Origin: Cololabis saira | Lineage: Eukaryota > Chordata > Actinopteri > Beloniformes > Belonidae | DNA: 64,000 nt | Reading direction: 5' to 3' | NCBI RefSeq assembly: GCF_033807715.1 | Contig: NC_084587.1 | Location: 13,001,017-13,065,016, forward strand | Shown: positions 34,336-46,200 of the stretch, in pieces | Layout of the letters: the number at the start of each line of letters is the position of its first letter | How positions within the stretch are numbered: the first letter of the stretch is position 1 | Translations under genes and position numbers: made by a program | The notes under the pieces: model-generated | Seen by the model: the letters and a program-made list of their open reading frames with translations, nothing else | The model's database searches: none | What the model was told of the DNA's origin: nothing

Positions 34336-37300
34336 AGAATATTAGAAAAATTATGTCTAAGTGAATTCACCAGACTGCATTTCCCACCATATTAAATAAG
34401 AATCAAATTTCACCTTCAGACACACTTTACTTTTACTTTTAAGACTGCTTCTCCGTCAGCCCACAGAGGGAGTGAGGACGATCGGGAAAGGCGATCAGAG
34501 AGCAGCAACAGAAAGTTGAACAAAGGGTGAGGTGAGGGGCCAGGTAAGGACATGGACGGAGATAATTACGATGCCAAGACATGTTCTGTTTCATCCCCAT
34601 TCACTGGAGCAGACCTCCTGGTGATTACACATCTCTAAGCAACGTACTGAAGTAATATTTCAAATTGCATGAAGTCTGTGGTTCACTTTCAAGTTCAAGA
34701 TTTTATTTTCCGTGTTGAACGAAGCAAGAGTAGAACGTTGAAGGAGGAAAGACAAGGAGATGGAGCAATTGTCATGACATAAAAAAGAAAAAAAGAGGTG
34801 AAAGATGAAACATATCACAACTCCAAGATGAAATTGAAAAAGTTGTCCAGACAAATATCTTTAACTGACATTTTTAACTTTACTTGCGATTCCAGCAGCA
34901 GGTATATATAGAAAGCAAGACGGGGCTTGGGTATCTGCGATCATCTAACATATTGTATTACACATTTCACACATGTGCAGGCCTAAACATGGAAGAGAAG
35001 TGATTTGAGTAAGCTCTACTGGGACCGTGTCCCAGTAGAGCGCCATGTTTAGCAACACCTCTGCACTCAGGGGTAGACGGTGAGTGTTCATGCCATGTAC
35101 ACAAGAGAACATCAGTCGGGCTGCTGGTACAGTTCCTTTTCCTAATCTTTTCTGCCATTTGGTCAAGCTGTAGTCACCTCTCACAAGTCCTCTGCACTCC
35201 CCCCTAAAAAACACAGCTAAGCCTGTTTTAACTGAAGTACTGATTTCTCTTTGCTTCTCCCCTCTCTCTCCCACCCACTCTTCGTTTCAAGGAGTGCTAG
35301 CCAAGCAGCCGGGCTTGGCACCAAAACATAATTATGAAAATGGACCTCTGGGTTGTTTCTTTTAATCTATCCGTACATTCCAACAGTCCCTCTGCAACAG
35401 AAGCTATTTAAAAACGGTTTCAGGGGAATTGAAATGTTTAACCCACTGTACTGTAAAGAATGGTTTAGTTATTGGTGTCATGACATAATTTGGTGTCTAA
35501 GTCGGATATAAGCCAGGCATCGCCACCTCTAGCCAAAGTTATTTGGAAATACCTGAACAGATATTGTACGGACTAAAGTCCAACTACAAAAGAAGTGGGA
35601 TAAGTCAGTGCTTGGTAGTTTTTAAGTGCGGCATTTGAGTGTGATTGAGGAACCACAGTTTCCAAAGTGCTCATTTATCCAAGGTGGTAGCATGGTGCAT
35701 CAGTGGGCCTGTATACTTGCTGGGAATTGATCATTCAAAAACCGTATTAACAAGTGTGAAGAGAGCATAGTATTTTCACTCACAACTGGATTTTCAGTTG
35801 GATCTGAAGGAAATATAATCCCGTAGACAAATCTCAGACAAAATGTGAACACAGCAAGACCTTGACATTTCTTCACATCACATGCGTCTGCCTTCTCACA
35901 TCTATCTGAGGCACAAGAGAAGCATGATTAGTCCTTTTGGATAATAGATGCACACGGCTCGAAAGGTCACCGGTTGTCATTCCTTAATGCCTCAACCTTT
36001 CAACTGGGGTACAGCTGAAGGGAGGTTATGATTTAAAAAAATAATAAAATCAATAATTACTCAGTCTTTATCATGCACACGAAAGGCATGAGAAAAAAAA
36101 AATGGAAACATGTCAACTAATGAGCCATATAAAAAACGTTTTTAAGTCCATGTGTTCACATAATAAAGACGAGAAGAAGAAGAAAAACAAAACCGAGAAA
36201 AAGTAATAAAATGAGCCATTTTCTCAGCACATAATTTTCCAACCTATTTTGCTTAAGGTAACAATAAAATAAATAAAAGCAAGTCTTTATGAAAGCTATT
36301 TAAACACAACAAACGAGTCCCTTGGTGATTCCAAACACATCGCAAAGAAAGATGTATGCTTTGGGTTTAAATCTGCCAGTGGAAATGTCACACTGATGCG
36401 TGTGCTTTTGAATCACTGCTCGTGTGATTTTCTCCCAGGTGAAAAATAAAGAAGTGTGAGGACGTGAAAGGCCATCATGTCCATGTCTGTATGCAGAATC
36501 AAGAACGCAATTAAAACAGGCGTCATCAAGACGGTCAATGGTCCTTTTCCATTATGGTTTCAGGACTAACACGTCATGTGGAATGAGGTGTTATGAGTGC
36601 AGTTTCTGTGATAACACTGTGTACATCCCAGCGTTACTGTGACTCGGTGGGGTTGCTTGTCCTCCAAATGGAGGGCCCCCAGTTCCATCCCTGTCCCCGC
36701 CATGTATTGAAGTGCCATTAGGTAAGACGCTGAATGGTGCGAGTCAAGTAGATACAGAGCACTATGTACTGCACTTAGAGAGCATATATAAAACTTAATA
36801 ACACACTGCAAAAATGCTCTTTTAAAAAGGTGCAGCACACTTACCAATTACTATGTCAGGACAGTCTGCATTTATCTCAGCTACAATGATGCATCCAAGT
36901 GTTTCTGTCCTGATCAATTTCTTATTTTTCACTTCATGCACGCAGAGCTCGGTTAAAGTAAGGCGAAACAACTCATTGTAAACATCTCATTTTGCATTTT
37001 GAAGACAATATTTTGAGTGCAGAATCTCAGTGGTGCTGAAAATCCATTTTTGATTTTGGGTCTGATGTCTGTGAAAACAGAGTATGATAGCTAGAACCTG
37101 GCATACTAGTGGGAAGAGGAAATCCATCCTAATGATCGTGAATGCCAAATTCACATCAGTACAGGCATTCGATGCGCTGATTTTAATAGTTCCATTAAAC
37201 GGTGAGAGATAACATTTGCCCTGGATGACCTATTGATGTGCACTCGGGAACTGTACTAGGTAATTTTTTGTACAAAGCGATTATAAACAACGCATTAAAC

Positions 37301-40234
37301 TTGTAGTTAAACTTCAGGAATCTTACTCTGCTATTACTGTTGCTCCTTGGGGGGGAGCAACAGTTATTTAACCTTAAATGTTAAATAACATTTAAGGTTA
37401 TTTCGACAATTTGGTCTCTCTGATGAATCTTAATGACTTGAAACAATATCTAAACCATTTTTATTCTCACCCCCCGACCACTAAAAAAAAAGTAGCCATG
37501 TAACTAATGTTATTTATGATGGGTTAAAAAAAAAAAAAAAAAAAGCATATAAGCTTAATATTTCTAAATAAATGAGCTGAAGTCTTCTATTCGAGGCAGA
37601 GGGAGATCTTAAACTCAGCTATGAATTTTCTTGACATGGCTCAATTTTTTGGAGCAAAAGTGCAGTGAATGTTTAAAGGTGAAATTTTCTCATCTGTGAT
37701 AAAACCTGTGCCGATTTAAAGGCAACATCTTTAAGCCCCATTGCAGATAAATAACAGGGATGGATGGATTTTTAGAGGACTGAAAATGAACAATAAAAAA
37801 AAAAAACGAACGAGAAAATGTAAGACAAGGCTACTCTTTGTGATTTCTTATTTTGCAGTAAGTAACAAGAGAGTTGAGATCTTAGGGTGAAAGAACACTT
37901 GAACGGCTTCATTAAAGTTGCACCTTAGTTGTCAAAGCTTCATGCTGAAAATACACCCTTGCTTAGAAATATAAGAGCAACACTATAGTTTGGCATCGTG
38001 TCAGCTGAAAGAGCCAATCAACCAGGCACAGTAAAAAAGAAAAAATCATTTCAATGTTTCTGTGAACACTTACAGCTCTGTTTGCTAAACTGAGGGTGTC
38101 TAGTTGAACATATTTTAGAAGCCAACAATCAGCTGCTGGAAACATCGGGGAAGTCTGTGAATGTCTGTCACTGTTGTATTTTCTGATGAGTGATGCACCA
38201 TCTGCACTATTGGGCCTTCTCAAGATTTTCTCTACCCTTTTTTTTTTTTTTAAGCCAAGTCAACATGTTAAATTGGTCTGTGAGAGAAGGCGATTGCCCT
38301 GATTGGCTGTTAAGTCTATATGTTAATGTGGCAGTTACATTTAAAAGCTTAACAAAATCATAAACGTACAAAGTAATCCATTTTGAATTAGTTAAAATTG
38401 AAATATATATGTTTTTGAGTCTTAATTACACAGAAAGAGCTAACTGAGGGAGATCTAACCTACTGGAAACTAAACTATTAACAACCCAAATTTATTCAGA
38501 CATTATTTTGTTCACATTTTTCATCTTGGGCCCGATGCTACAGATGTACATCCTAGTTTGCAGTGTGTTCCAGTTCAATTTTCTGCCCGAGGCAGGCGAT
38601 ATCAGGCAACAGAGTAACGAGACATTTTGTTGTCGATGTTAGTAGCGTTGGTTTGGTGTGAAAACACCTTTAAGGTAGCGTAGCTAGCCATCCATTCACT
38701 TCATAAAAATTCCCTTTTATGAGATGGGTCTGGTCCCCTTCCCTGTCACTGCCTTTTACAGCGGTATACGACACACTGAACCCGTCACAAATGGGTGGGA
38801 TTTATGTGATGATTCATACAGTAGTGGCTCTAGTAAGTAAGAGCCTCTATTCAAAACCACCAAAAAGGGCTTCATATTTGTTAACAACACCTTGTATCAA
38901 GTTTTCACAGCAAAACGGACAACATTAATTCCCTGGTGTTCCTACTCCACTGAGTCACATCCACTGACAGTTTCTTTGTGTGAAAATCTCATGGTATTCA
39001 AAGTTGAATCAGAGGAAACATCGAGGAGGACAAGAATTATGATGACATTAAACATGTATAACGCAAAAAATACAACATGCATCTAGTTTGTGCTGAACGA
39101 GGAGTACTTCCAATAGCTGAAAACCATTGCCACACAGTATTTATAAAGAGGTTCTGAACTATTTGCCACTGTAACTCCTGTCTTATTTGTTCAGCTAACA
39201 CTAGTTTACACCTTTATTCTGTGAAAGATTTCTCTTTATTGCTTCCTCACTTTCCAAAATGAATGTAATCAAGCAACAACTAAATTCGAGGGAGTGTGTT
39301 GACATAAATTCATTTGCTGTTGGCAAAGCTGTGAAGTTGTGCTTTTAGAAACATCTCGGCAAAACATATGTTTAAAGCGCAATCGTTAAAAAGAATTTCT
39401 TTCTTAATGAAGCAGTAATGACTTTCCAAAAGAATCACATATTTAAATCGAGAAATACTGCAATATTTCATATAAGCAGTGGAATAGACAGTGCCATATA
39501 ATATACAATATACGGTGCCATACGGTGATGCAGTTGCCCCGAGAGACAACTGGGGTTTTTACCAATAGTGGGGTCAGAAGAGCGCAAGATCAAGACAAAA
39601 CCTCCTAAAAGTAATAAAACATTCACATGAAGTTAAAATATAAAAAAAATTAAAAAAAATAAAATTTTCTGCTTAATAAAATCTCCGAACACATTACCAC
39701 AGCTAGTCAAAGTGGTGCCAGTGTGATCTGAATCTGTTCACTCTCCTCAACAGTTTTATGGTCTGTATCAGAATTCGATGCAACTGTGATGTCACTCTTG
39801 GTAGATAATCATTATGATGCAGAGGAAGAAAAAAAAAAAAGCTCAGGAAATAGCAAACAGGGAGGTATAGCAGCTATTTTTTCCAAACATTGCCTGCAGC
39901 AGTATTTTAACTCGTCTTTGTTCTTTTCATTCTCCTCCTCCTCATCATGTGCTGAAACAGGCCCTTCCCCTGCACAGTGGCCACTGCCAAAAATCAGTCA
40001 ACGCACACACGTATCATTTCCATCCCAAACCTGTCGTGTCAACATGTTTACCTTTGTCTGTAGCGCGATACATAAGTCGTCTTGTCGTTCTGTTGCATAT
40101 GGGGGTCAAATAAAGGCTTTAGGGAGTTTGCACTGGAGTCTGATATGGGTCACATTTTTAAAAATATTGTGAGGAGGAGAAAAACAAAAATACAGGTGAG
40201 CAAAAATGGAATTGAGTGCTTAGGCTTGCAGTGT
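34336..40234. other. Intron sequence with two small inverted repeats
   Basis: A perfect 12-bp stem with 5-base loop is at 35013-35041, and an inverted repeat with 15-bp arms at 37370-37399. Otherwise no recognisable mobile element, RNA gene or exon in nearly 6 kb. Confidence 0.45.
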
Positions 40235-40395
40235 ACTGTAGCAGTGCAGTAGCCTTATTGAAAGTCCTGGACAGACTCTACCAGAGTTTGGACCTGAATC
40301 TAATCAACCATCCCAGGAGAGACCTGAAAATGGGTGTAAACATCCAATTCAGCACGCTTAAACAGCTCTGCCAGGGGGAAAAAACATATTTACTC
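40235..40395 (+). pseudogene. Tc1/mariner transposase C-terminal relic
   Basis: Plus-strand frame with LDLNLINHPRRDLKMGV, a decayed form of the Tc1 signature D-N-P-I-E-x-x-W-R-D-L-K around the third catalytic residue; the usual catalytic E and W are replaced (N and P/R). It starts about YQSLDLN and runs to QLCQGEK before a stop. The first two thirds and the terminal repeats are absent. Confidence 0.65.
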
Positions 40396-42264
40396 TGAAA
40401 AATTCTATGAGATACTGTAATTTATACATTTTTATTTTACAGTTTTTAGGACTTACACTTTATTCCCTTTTGCCCTCCATCAGTCCGTATAAAAGACGGA
40501 CTGTGCCCCCTGGTGTTCACGGAGAGAACAGCTCTTTATGGATAGTTTGGCACAATGTTAATGCTAGCAATTTTAATGTTGCTAATACCAATTTGCTGCC
40601 ATGGAAAGGTAATGTATTTGCTCATTTCTAACTGGTGACTAAGTGGTTGGAACCATCTCCGTTGCAGTGGGAGGCTCCCCAGTTAGACTTCCACCGGGGG
40701 TCTGGCTTTCCCTCTGAAATCCACCTTACAAGTTGAAACATTTTCAACGTGTCCTAAGCCAATGTTAGGAAAATGAGGATTTTCCTAACTACGTCAGAGA
40801 TCAGGGAGTTACTCATAGCAATGACTGAACTACAGAGCGTACAGATCGCGGGAGTGCACAGACGCAAGTGGAAACAAAATGTTACAATATCAGAGACAAA
40901 GGAGTTGGGAGGTAACATCGCAGGGGTTATGCAAAATCACCTGGATACTTTGGCAGAGGGGGAACAGTGTTAAATGCCACATCATCCTCCATTTGAAGCT
41001 GAGCCACATTCTCTCCCTCTCTCTCTCTCATCTTCTCCTCCCACTTCTCCACCAAAAGTGTAGCTCCCCTCTGGAGAGAGGACGGATGGCTCATTCTGCT
41101 CCATTAATCTAATGACAATGCCCTGTGACTAAGACCAGCTTAGGAGGCATTGCTCAACCCCACTGGCGTCTTTTTCACTTATCATACCATCTTAGCATGA
41201 ATGCAATAGGGCAATGACAGCAAAGGAGGGAGAGAATGAATGTAGAAAAGCAAGGTGGAGACAAACAATGGCCAGATATTATTACATTGGTGTCCATGGT
41301 TACCAGAAAATATCACATACCAGTACTGGCATTTGTGGGATGAATTCTATTTGAACATTTTAAATGCCAAGGATCCATGAAGGTGACATAGAATTCATAT
41401 GCGCTGTTAGTCGACTGTCTTAACATGCAACGATTTATCTTTCTCTGTAAAAGCAGACAAAAGAGCTCTTCAGCATTTTATCATTCAACTGTGGACAATC
41501 TCTTTGCTGCAACTGCAACCATTTATACACTGAATGTTAGCTTTACTTAATTGCTACTTTTCTGACAGAACAATTGCACCAAACTACAATCTAGTTTGGC
41601 ACATGAGGACTCTGAACAGTGAATGGGAGCTGTTGACACAGAAGAATGAATCATAATGCAGCACGGCTATGATGCCGCATTAACTGTAATCCTTGCTTAA
41701 CATGATGGTGGTGAGCTTTTAGTTAGTCCCCTTGTAAAGAGTGGTAGAAGCATCCTCTTCTGTTTGACACCTCTGGGAATGACACTGCTCCGTGGTATTG
41801 CTTGCTGATGCCTGCGAGCAGCACAGACTGTGTGTATGTCATCACAGCGTCGCATAGGAGAGACGTCTGGTTCAGCGTAACCTCTGGGGAAATGGCAACC
41901 AGAAGTTGGCTGTCAGATAGCAGGGCTGTTGGCCTAGAATAGCGCGTGGTCTGAGTGAGGAAATGGGTCTCCAACACAACAAGAACCGACGGCATCTCTT
42001 AACTAAATGTGTGACACTGTAAATCAACCAAACAATCCGACTCACATTAAGAGTTAATAGAACCGAGCTGATTGGTGTGACACTGCCCTATAAATACACA
42101 AGTGGTTCACATAACATTACCTCAGGTTATCAGCTGCCAGTCCTTTCAAGAATTTACTGGGTCAAGCAAATACCGTGAGATGGTCAAAAATCACATTTTA
42201 TAAGAAAGAGGCAATAAATGTGAATTTATTTTAAGTATAACATTGATTATGTAGTGAAATCCCT
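40396..42264. other. Intron sequence without recognisable feature
   Basis: Nothing beyond a short CT-rich run at about 41008-41045. Confidence 0.45.
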
Positions 42265-42859
42265 ATGTTGAAAGAGCCATATTGGACCAAAAACACAAAA
42301 AACAAATATGTCTGGAGCCGCAAAAAATGAAAAGTCTTGTATAAGCCTTAGAATGAAGGGAAACACATGCTGCATGTATCTATATTAGTTAGAACTGGGG
42401 GAAGATTTTTTTTTCATTATGCACTTCGAGAAAAAAGTCAAAATTTAGAGAAAAAAGTCGAAATGTTGAGAAAAAAGTTGAAATGTCGAGGAAATAGTCA
42501 AAATTTCGTGAAAAAAGTCGAAATGTTGAGAAAAAAGTCGAAATGTCGAGATTAATGTTGAAGTACAATCTCGAGAAAAAAGTTGAAATCTTGAGAAAAA
42601 AGTCAAAATGTTGAGAAAAAAGTCAAAATTTCGACAAAAAAAGTCGAAATGTCGAGATTAAAAAGGAAAGGAAAAAGGAAGAAAAAAAGAGAAAAAAAGG
42701 AAAAAAGAAGAAAAAAAAAGAAAAAAAAGGAAAAAAGAAGAAGAAAAAGAGAAAAAAAGAGAAAAAAAAGGTCAAACATTTTTGAAAAAGCTCCAGGAGC
42801 CACTAGGGCGGCGCTAAAGAGCCGCATGCGGCTCTGGAGCCGCGGGTTGCCGACCCCTG
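42265..42859. mobile_element. hAT-like element carrying a 20-bp minisatellite
   Basis: The right end, agccgcgggttgccgacccctg, and the left region (gttgaaagagccatattgga) resemble fish hAT elements containing gagccgcatgcggctc palindromes (42819-42834). The left terminus and the 8-bp duplication could not be fixed, so the start is approximate. Confidence 0.55.
42428..42660. repeat. 20-bp tandem repeat, unit gagaaaaaagtcgaaatgtt
   Basis: About 11 units, alternating mainly between gtcgaaatgtt, gttgaaatgtc and gtcaaaatttc variants; one unit is lengthened (about 42548-42572). It is followed by a 110-bp A/G-only tract (42661-42772). Confidence 0.9.
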
Positions 42860-43577
42860 CCCTAGTGGATGTTTTTGCGAACTGTTAAGCAGACTCTTTC
42901 CTGCCTTTTTTTGGAGTAAAAATGTTCTTGATTGAGTGTTCTTCTCCCTTTTCATTAGGGAGGATGTTTGTTGCCATGGTAACTAAGAAAGCCAGGAGTG
43001 AGATACTTTTGATTACTGATGGAACAAAGAGCTAAATCAAGCATAAATCCTGAGTTCCATTCTGGAAGACAGGCAAAGAGTAAACGTTTTAACGTTGAAA
43101 CGTCATTTGTGACAGCAGGTACAGTAATTACAAGCAGACAAAGCCATCCCAGTGAGTCACAGTTTATTTGCAACTGTTTACACTGTTGATGTTAGTGATT
43201 TAAAGCAATGATGCTACGCTGAAGAACACTGGCACCTCACTTCTAGCAGAGAATTAAATGTGATCCCCAAAGCAGAATGCCTCTATATACTATGACATGT
43301 GTGCCTGCAGAACAGTAGATAACTTTACTGAAAAAAGCGGTGGTGTAATTGTTACTCAGCAGCATAAAAACCATGAACAAAGCAGTTAAATTTGGGAGGT
43401 TTGTTTGAATACCTCCCGTCTCTCCCCCTTGCTCTCCAGGGCTGCTGAGATGTCTCTGCTAACTGGTGGGGGACTCTGCCTGTGCTCCCTGGGGGGGGGG
43501 GGGGGCTGGGTGGGCGGCCCCAACCTGCCCCAGGGCTCGGAGGGGGGCGCCCCCCTTGTGGGATTGGGATGTCTTGT

Positions 43578-44749
43578 GGTGCTTTTCCACTAGTACCTAC
43601 TCAGCTCGCTTCTACCCGCCACGCCCCCGTCTTGCGCTTTTCCACTATGGGCCAAGACGGATGGAGCCGTGCCAAGCAGATACTTTTTCTGTATCTTTTC
43701 TGTCGAGGTTACAGCTAACCGGGCTGAGCCGGCACTATATCTGACGTCATCACCCTCCGCGCCACTGATTGGTCGGGGGGCGGGGCCGTCAGACGTTTGA
43801 ATCAGGAAGCGGGAGTCAGCCCGAGGGCGGCTCGCAGCGATTTTATTATACAGCGCAAAACGTCTGTTTGGTGATCCAACTCTGAGGTGCAGATGTTCAT
43901 AAACCTGGTGGCTGACGAGAGAATTAAAAAAGGGATGTAGACGGGTGATAAGGAACGATCAGATCTACCAGGCGCTCTGTTTTAATCTCAGCTGATTTTC
44001 TGATCAGCGCCGACACAAACAAAGCAGTTGCGCAATCGAGTACGTCACAGCAGCTTCACCCCAACCCGCCCACTTCTCACCTGGCTGTGGAAAAACAAAC
44101 GAGGACAAAACGGGTGGAGCCGGGACGAGGCGAGTCGAGCTGAGTAAGTACTAGTGGGAAAACGCTAGGGATGGGAATCGAGAACCGGTTCTTGTAGAGA
44201 ACCGGTTCCCAGTGTTTCAATTCCTTGGAATCGTTTGCCTTTTTCCCAAACGATTCCCTTATCGATTCCAGTCGGCACGAATGACGTCACCAAGCACGCT
44301 GCGCAACGTGCGCATTCGCGCCCAGCAGGAAAACATGGGGACAAAGCGGCATAAACGCTCAAAAGTTTGGTTACATTTAACCAAAAAGGATGACAACAGG
44401 GCGACAATACTTGCAATGTGGACATTTTAACAAATCTTTAAGAAAGATATAAAAGTTTTATATCTTTGAACAGAAAAGATCGGAGAAACAAAGAAATTGA
44501 AACAAAGAAACAATTTTAGTATCAACTTTGTTTTATTAAAACAAAGTTGATACTAAAATTGTTTCTTTTTAGTATTTTAGTATCAACTTTGTTTTATTAA
44601 AACAAAGTTGATACTAAAATTGTTTCTTCTCCTTTTTTCCAAATGAGAATCGATAAGAGAATCGATAAAGAATCGAATCGATAAGCAGAATCGATAAGAG
44701 AATCGGAATCGAAAAAATCTTATCAATTCCCATCCCTAGAAAACGCCAT
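43578..44749. mobile_element. Harbinger-like MITE (tggtgcttttccactagtac), interrupted
   Basis: The left end tggtgcttttccactagtac (43578) mirrors ctagtgggaaaacgcca at the right, which is split by the hAT at 44166-44738. After removing the hAT and one duplication the right terminus is gcca at about 44749. A possible 3-bp ttg duplication (43575-43577, 44750-44752) fits PIF/Harbinger spacing. The interior is GC-rich (ggggcggggccg) with no transposase. Confidence 0.65.
44166..44738. mobile_element. hAT element with duplicated perfect palindrome
   Basis: Ends tagggatgggaatcgagaac and tcaattcccatcccta; perfect 8-bp duplication gaaaacgc (44158-44165, 44739-44746). Inside lie a 65-bp perfect palindrome (44504-44568) and a second 47-bp copy (44574-44620). 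The right subterminal part has repeated aatcgataagaga motifs. Confidence 0.9.
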
Positions 44750-44984
44750 TGGTGGCTGGAGTGGGGGGACTGGACTTGGTTGTGTACAAATATCTATACA
44801 TATATGGATTGTAATAAGTATAGTTATGCTTTAATGCATATACAAATATCTATGAGTAAGAATGCTTGCAATGAATATGATTGTACAAGGATGTATATAA
44901 AATCACATTGTACATACTGTATGCATTTATGTATAGATGAGAATGATGAGGATGAGCACAGGGACTCAAGGTAAATAGTGTTTA

Positions 44985-45295
44985 TATACACTAACTGCAC
45001 ATGGCAATAATAACTCAGGTATCCGCTAATTTATACTCAGGTATACCACAATATATATTTATACTGTGTACCATAGAAATAACGAGGGTCGATCGGAAAA
45101 CATAGTATTGAGTTCAAGGGGTAAGAGTTCATAAGTTTCTTTACTTCTTCCTACTCAACAACATGTCAACACTGCTGTACCCAAAAAAAAGTGTTTCTCT
45201 TGCATTCCTGGTTTAAGTATGTTTACGCATTTTAGTTTACTTTATACTGCCATCATGTTCGAAATAAAGACTTTTGAATTGAATTAAAGTTAACT
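44985..45295 (+). mobile_element. LINE 3'-tail fragment
   Basis: The tail tttctttacttcttcctact...catgttcgaaataaagacttttgaattgaatt is typical of fish LINE 3' UTRs. No coding block left. Confidence 0.55.
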
Positions 45296-45348
45296 TTGTT
45301 CCTTTATTAAGAGTTTAAAATGCATGTAAAAAAGTAACGCTATTATTC

Positions 45349-45473
45349 AATTCAATTTTATTTGTATAGCATCTTTTACAACAGAAGTTGTCTCTGGGTG
45401 CTTTCCAAAGGCTCAGAAGAAAACCCCAGAGCAATTATTACATAAACAGTGGCAAGTAAAAACTCCCCTAGTG
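45349..45473 (-). mobile_element. LINE 3'-tail, distal piece (split by hAT)
   Basis: On the minus strand this is the terminal part of a fish LINE UTR ending atacaaataaaattgaattgaa. It joins the piece at 46066-46200 once the hAT is removed. Confidence 0.65.
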
Positions 45474-46065
45474 TAGGGCTGGGCGATATATCGAGATTTT
45501 AATATATATCGATATATTTTCAAACGCGATATGGTACGAGACTATATCGTTTATATCGATTATTAAAAAAAAAAAAAAAAATTACGATTTTGATATAGCT
45601 TATTTTGTGACGATTGACTTGAATGTTTTATTTGAGATTTGCACAAATGTTTTGTTATTTGCACAACTGTCAACCTCAGTGGAAAAGTCTGCCTGTTACT
45701 GTCTACATTGTATTAATTGCACAGTGTATTTTAATTTAATTGTTATGCAGGAAAGGGATATTTGTTTTATTTTATTCAAGAAGCATTTTTATTGTATATA
45801 TGCAGGCAGTTTATTTTTATTTCATTTGTTTTATACATTTTGATATTGTGCAGACCTCTTTTAATAAAGGTCTAATTAAAACTGAAAACTGTTTTTTTAA
45901 GGGTTTGCCTCAGAAAAAAATGAAGCTGACAGAGATGCTATGCTATAATGCTTTGGGGGAAACCCCAATTATGGCACAGAAAAAAATATCGAGATATATA
46001 TCGAGTATCGCCATTCAGCTAGAAAATATCGAGATATGACTTTTGGTCCATATCGCCCAGCCCTA
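45474..46065. mobile_element. Non-autonomous hAT, tagggctgggcgata family, copy 2
   Basis: Same ends and orientation as the copy at 25878-26528. Flanks ccctagtg (45466-45473) and acctagtg (46066-46073) match at 7 of 8 bases. It is 59 bp shorter, partly from a shorter A run and loss of the gtgtgacatttggcacgagg segment present in copy 1. Confidence 0.88.
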
Positions 46066-46200
46066 ACCTAGTGGGAGAAAAACCTTCAGGCAAACAGTGG
46101 CAAGAAAAACTTCGCTTTAGGAGGGAAGAAACCTTGAGCAGGACCTGGTTCATACGGGGGGACCCTCCTGCCGATGGTCACACTAATGTGGAACGCTAAT
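46066..46200 (-). mobile_element. LINE 3'-UTR, proximal piece (split by hAT)
   Basis: Minus-strand text includes aggtcctgctcaaggtttct and gccactgtttgcctgaaggt, a well-known fish LINE UTR pattern; continuous with 45349-45473 before insertion. Confidence 0.65.

Noticed and set aside
39786..40172. 128-codon plus-strand frame
   Set aside because: Serine-rich reading of TCC-type simple sequence, no domain.
42367..42888. Coiled-coil-like K/E-rich frames
   Set aside because: Readings of the 20-bp minisatellite and the A/G tract.
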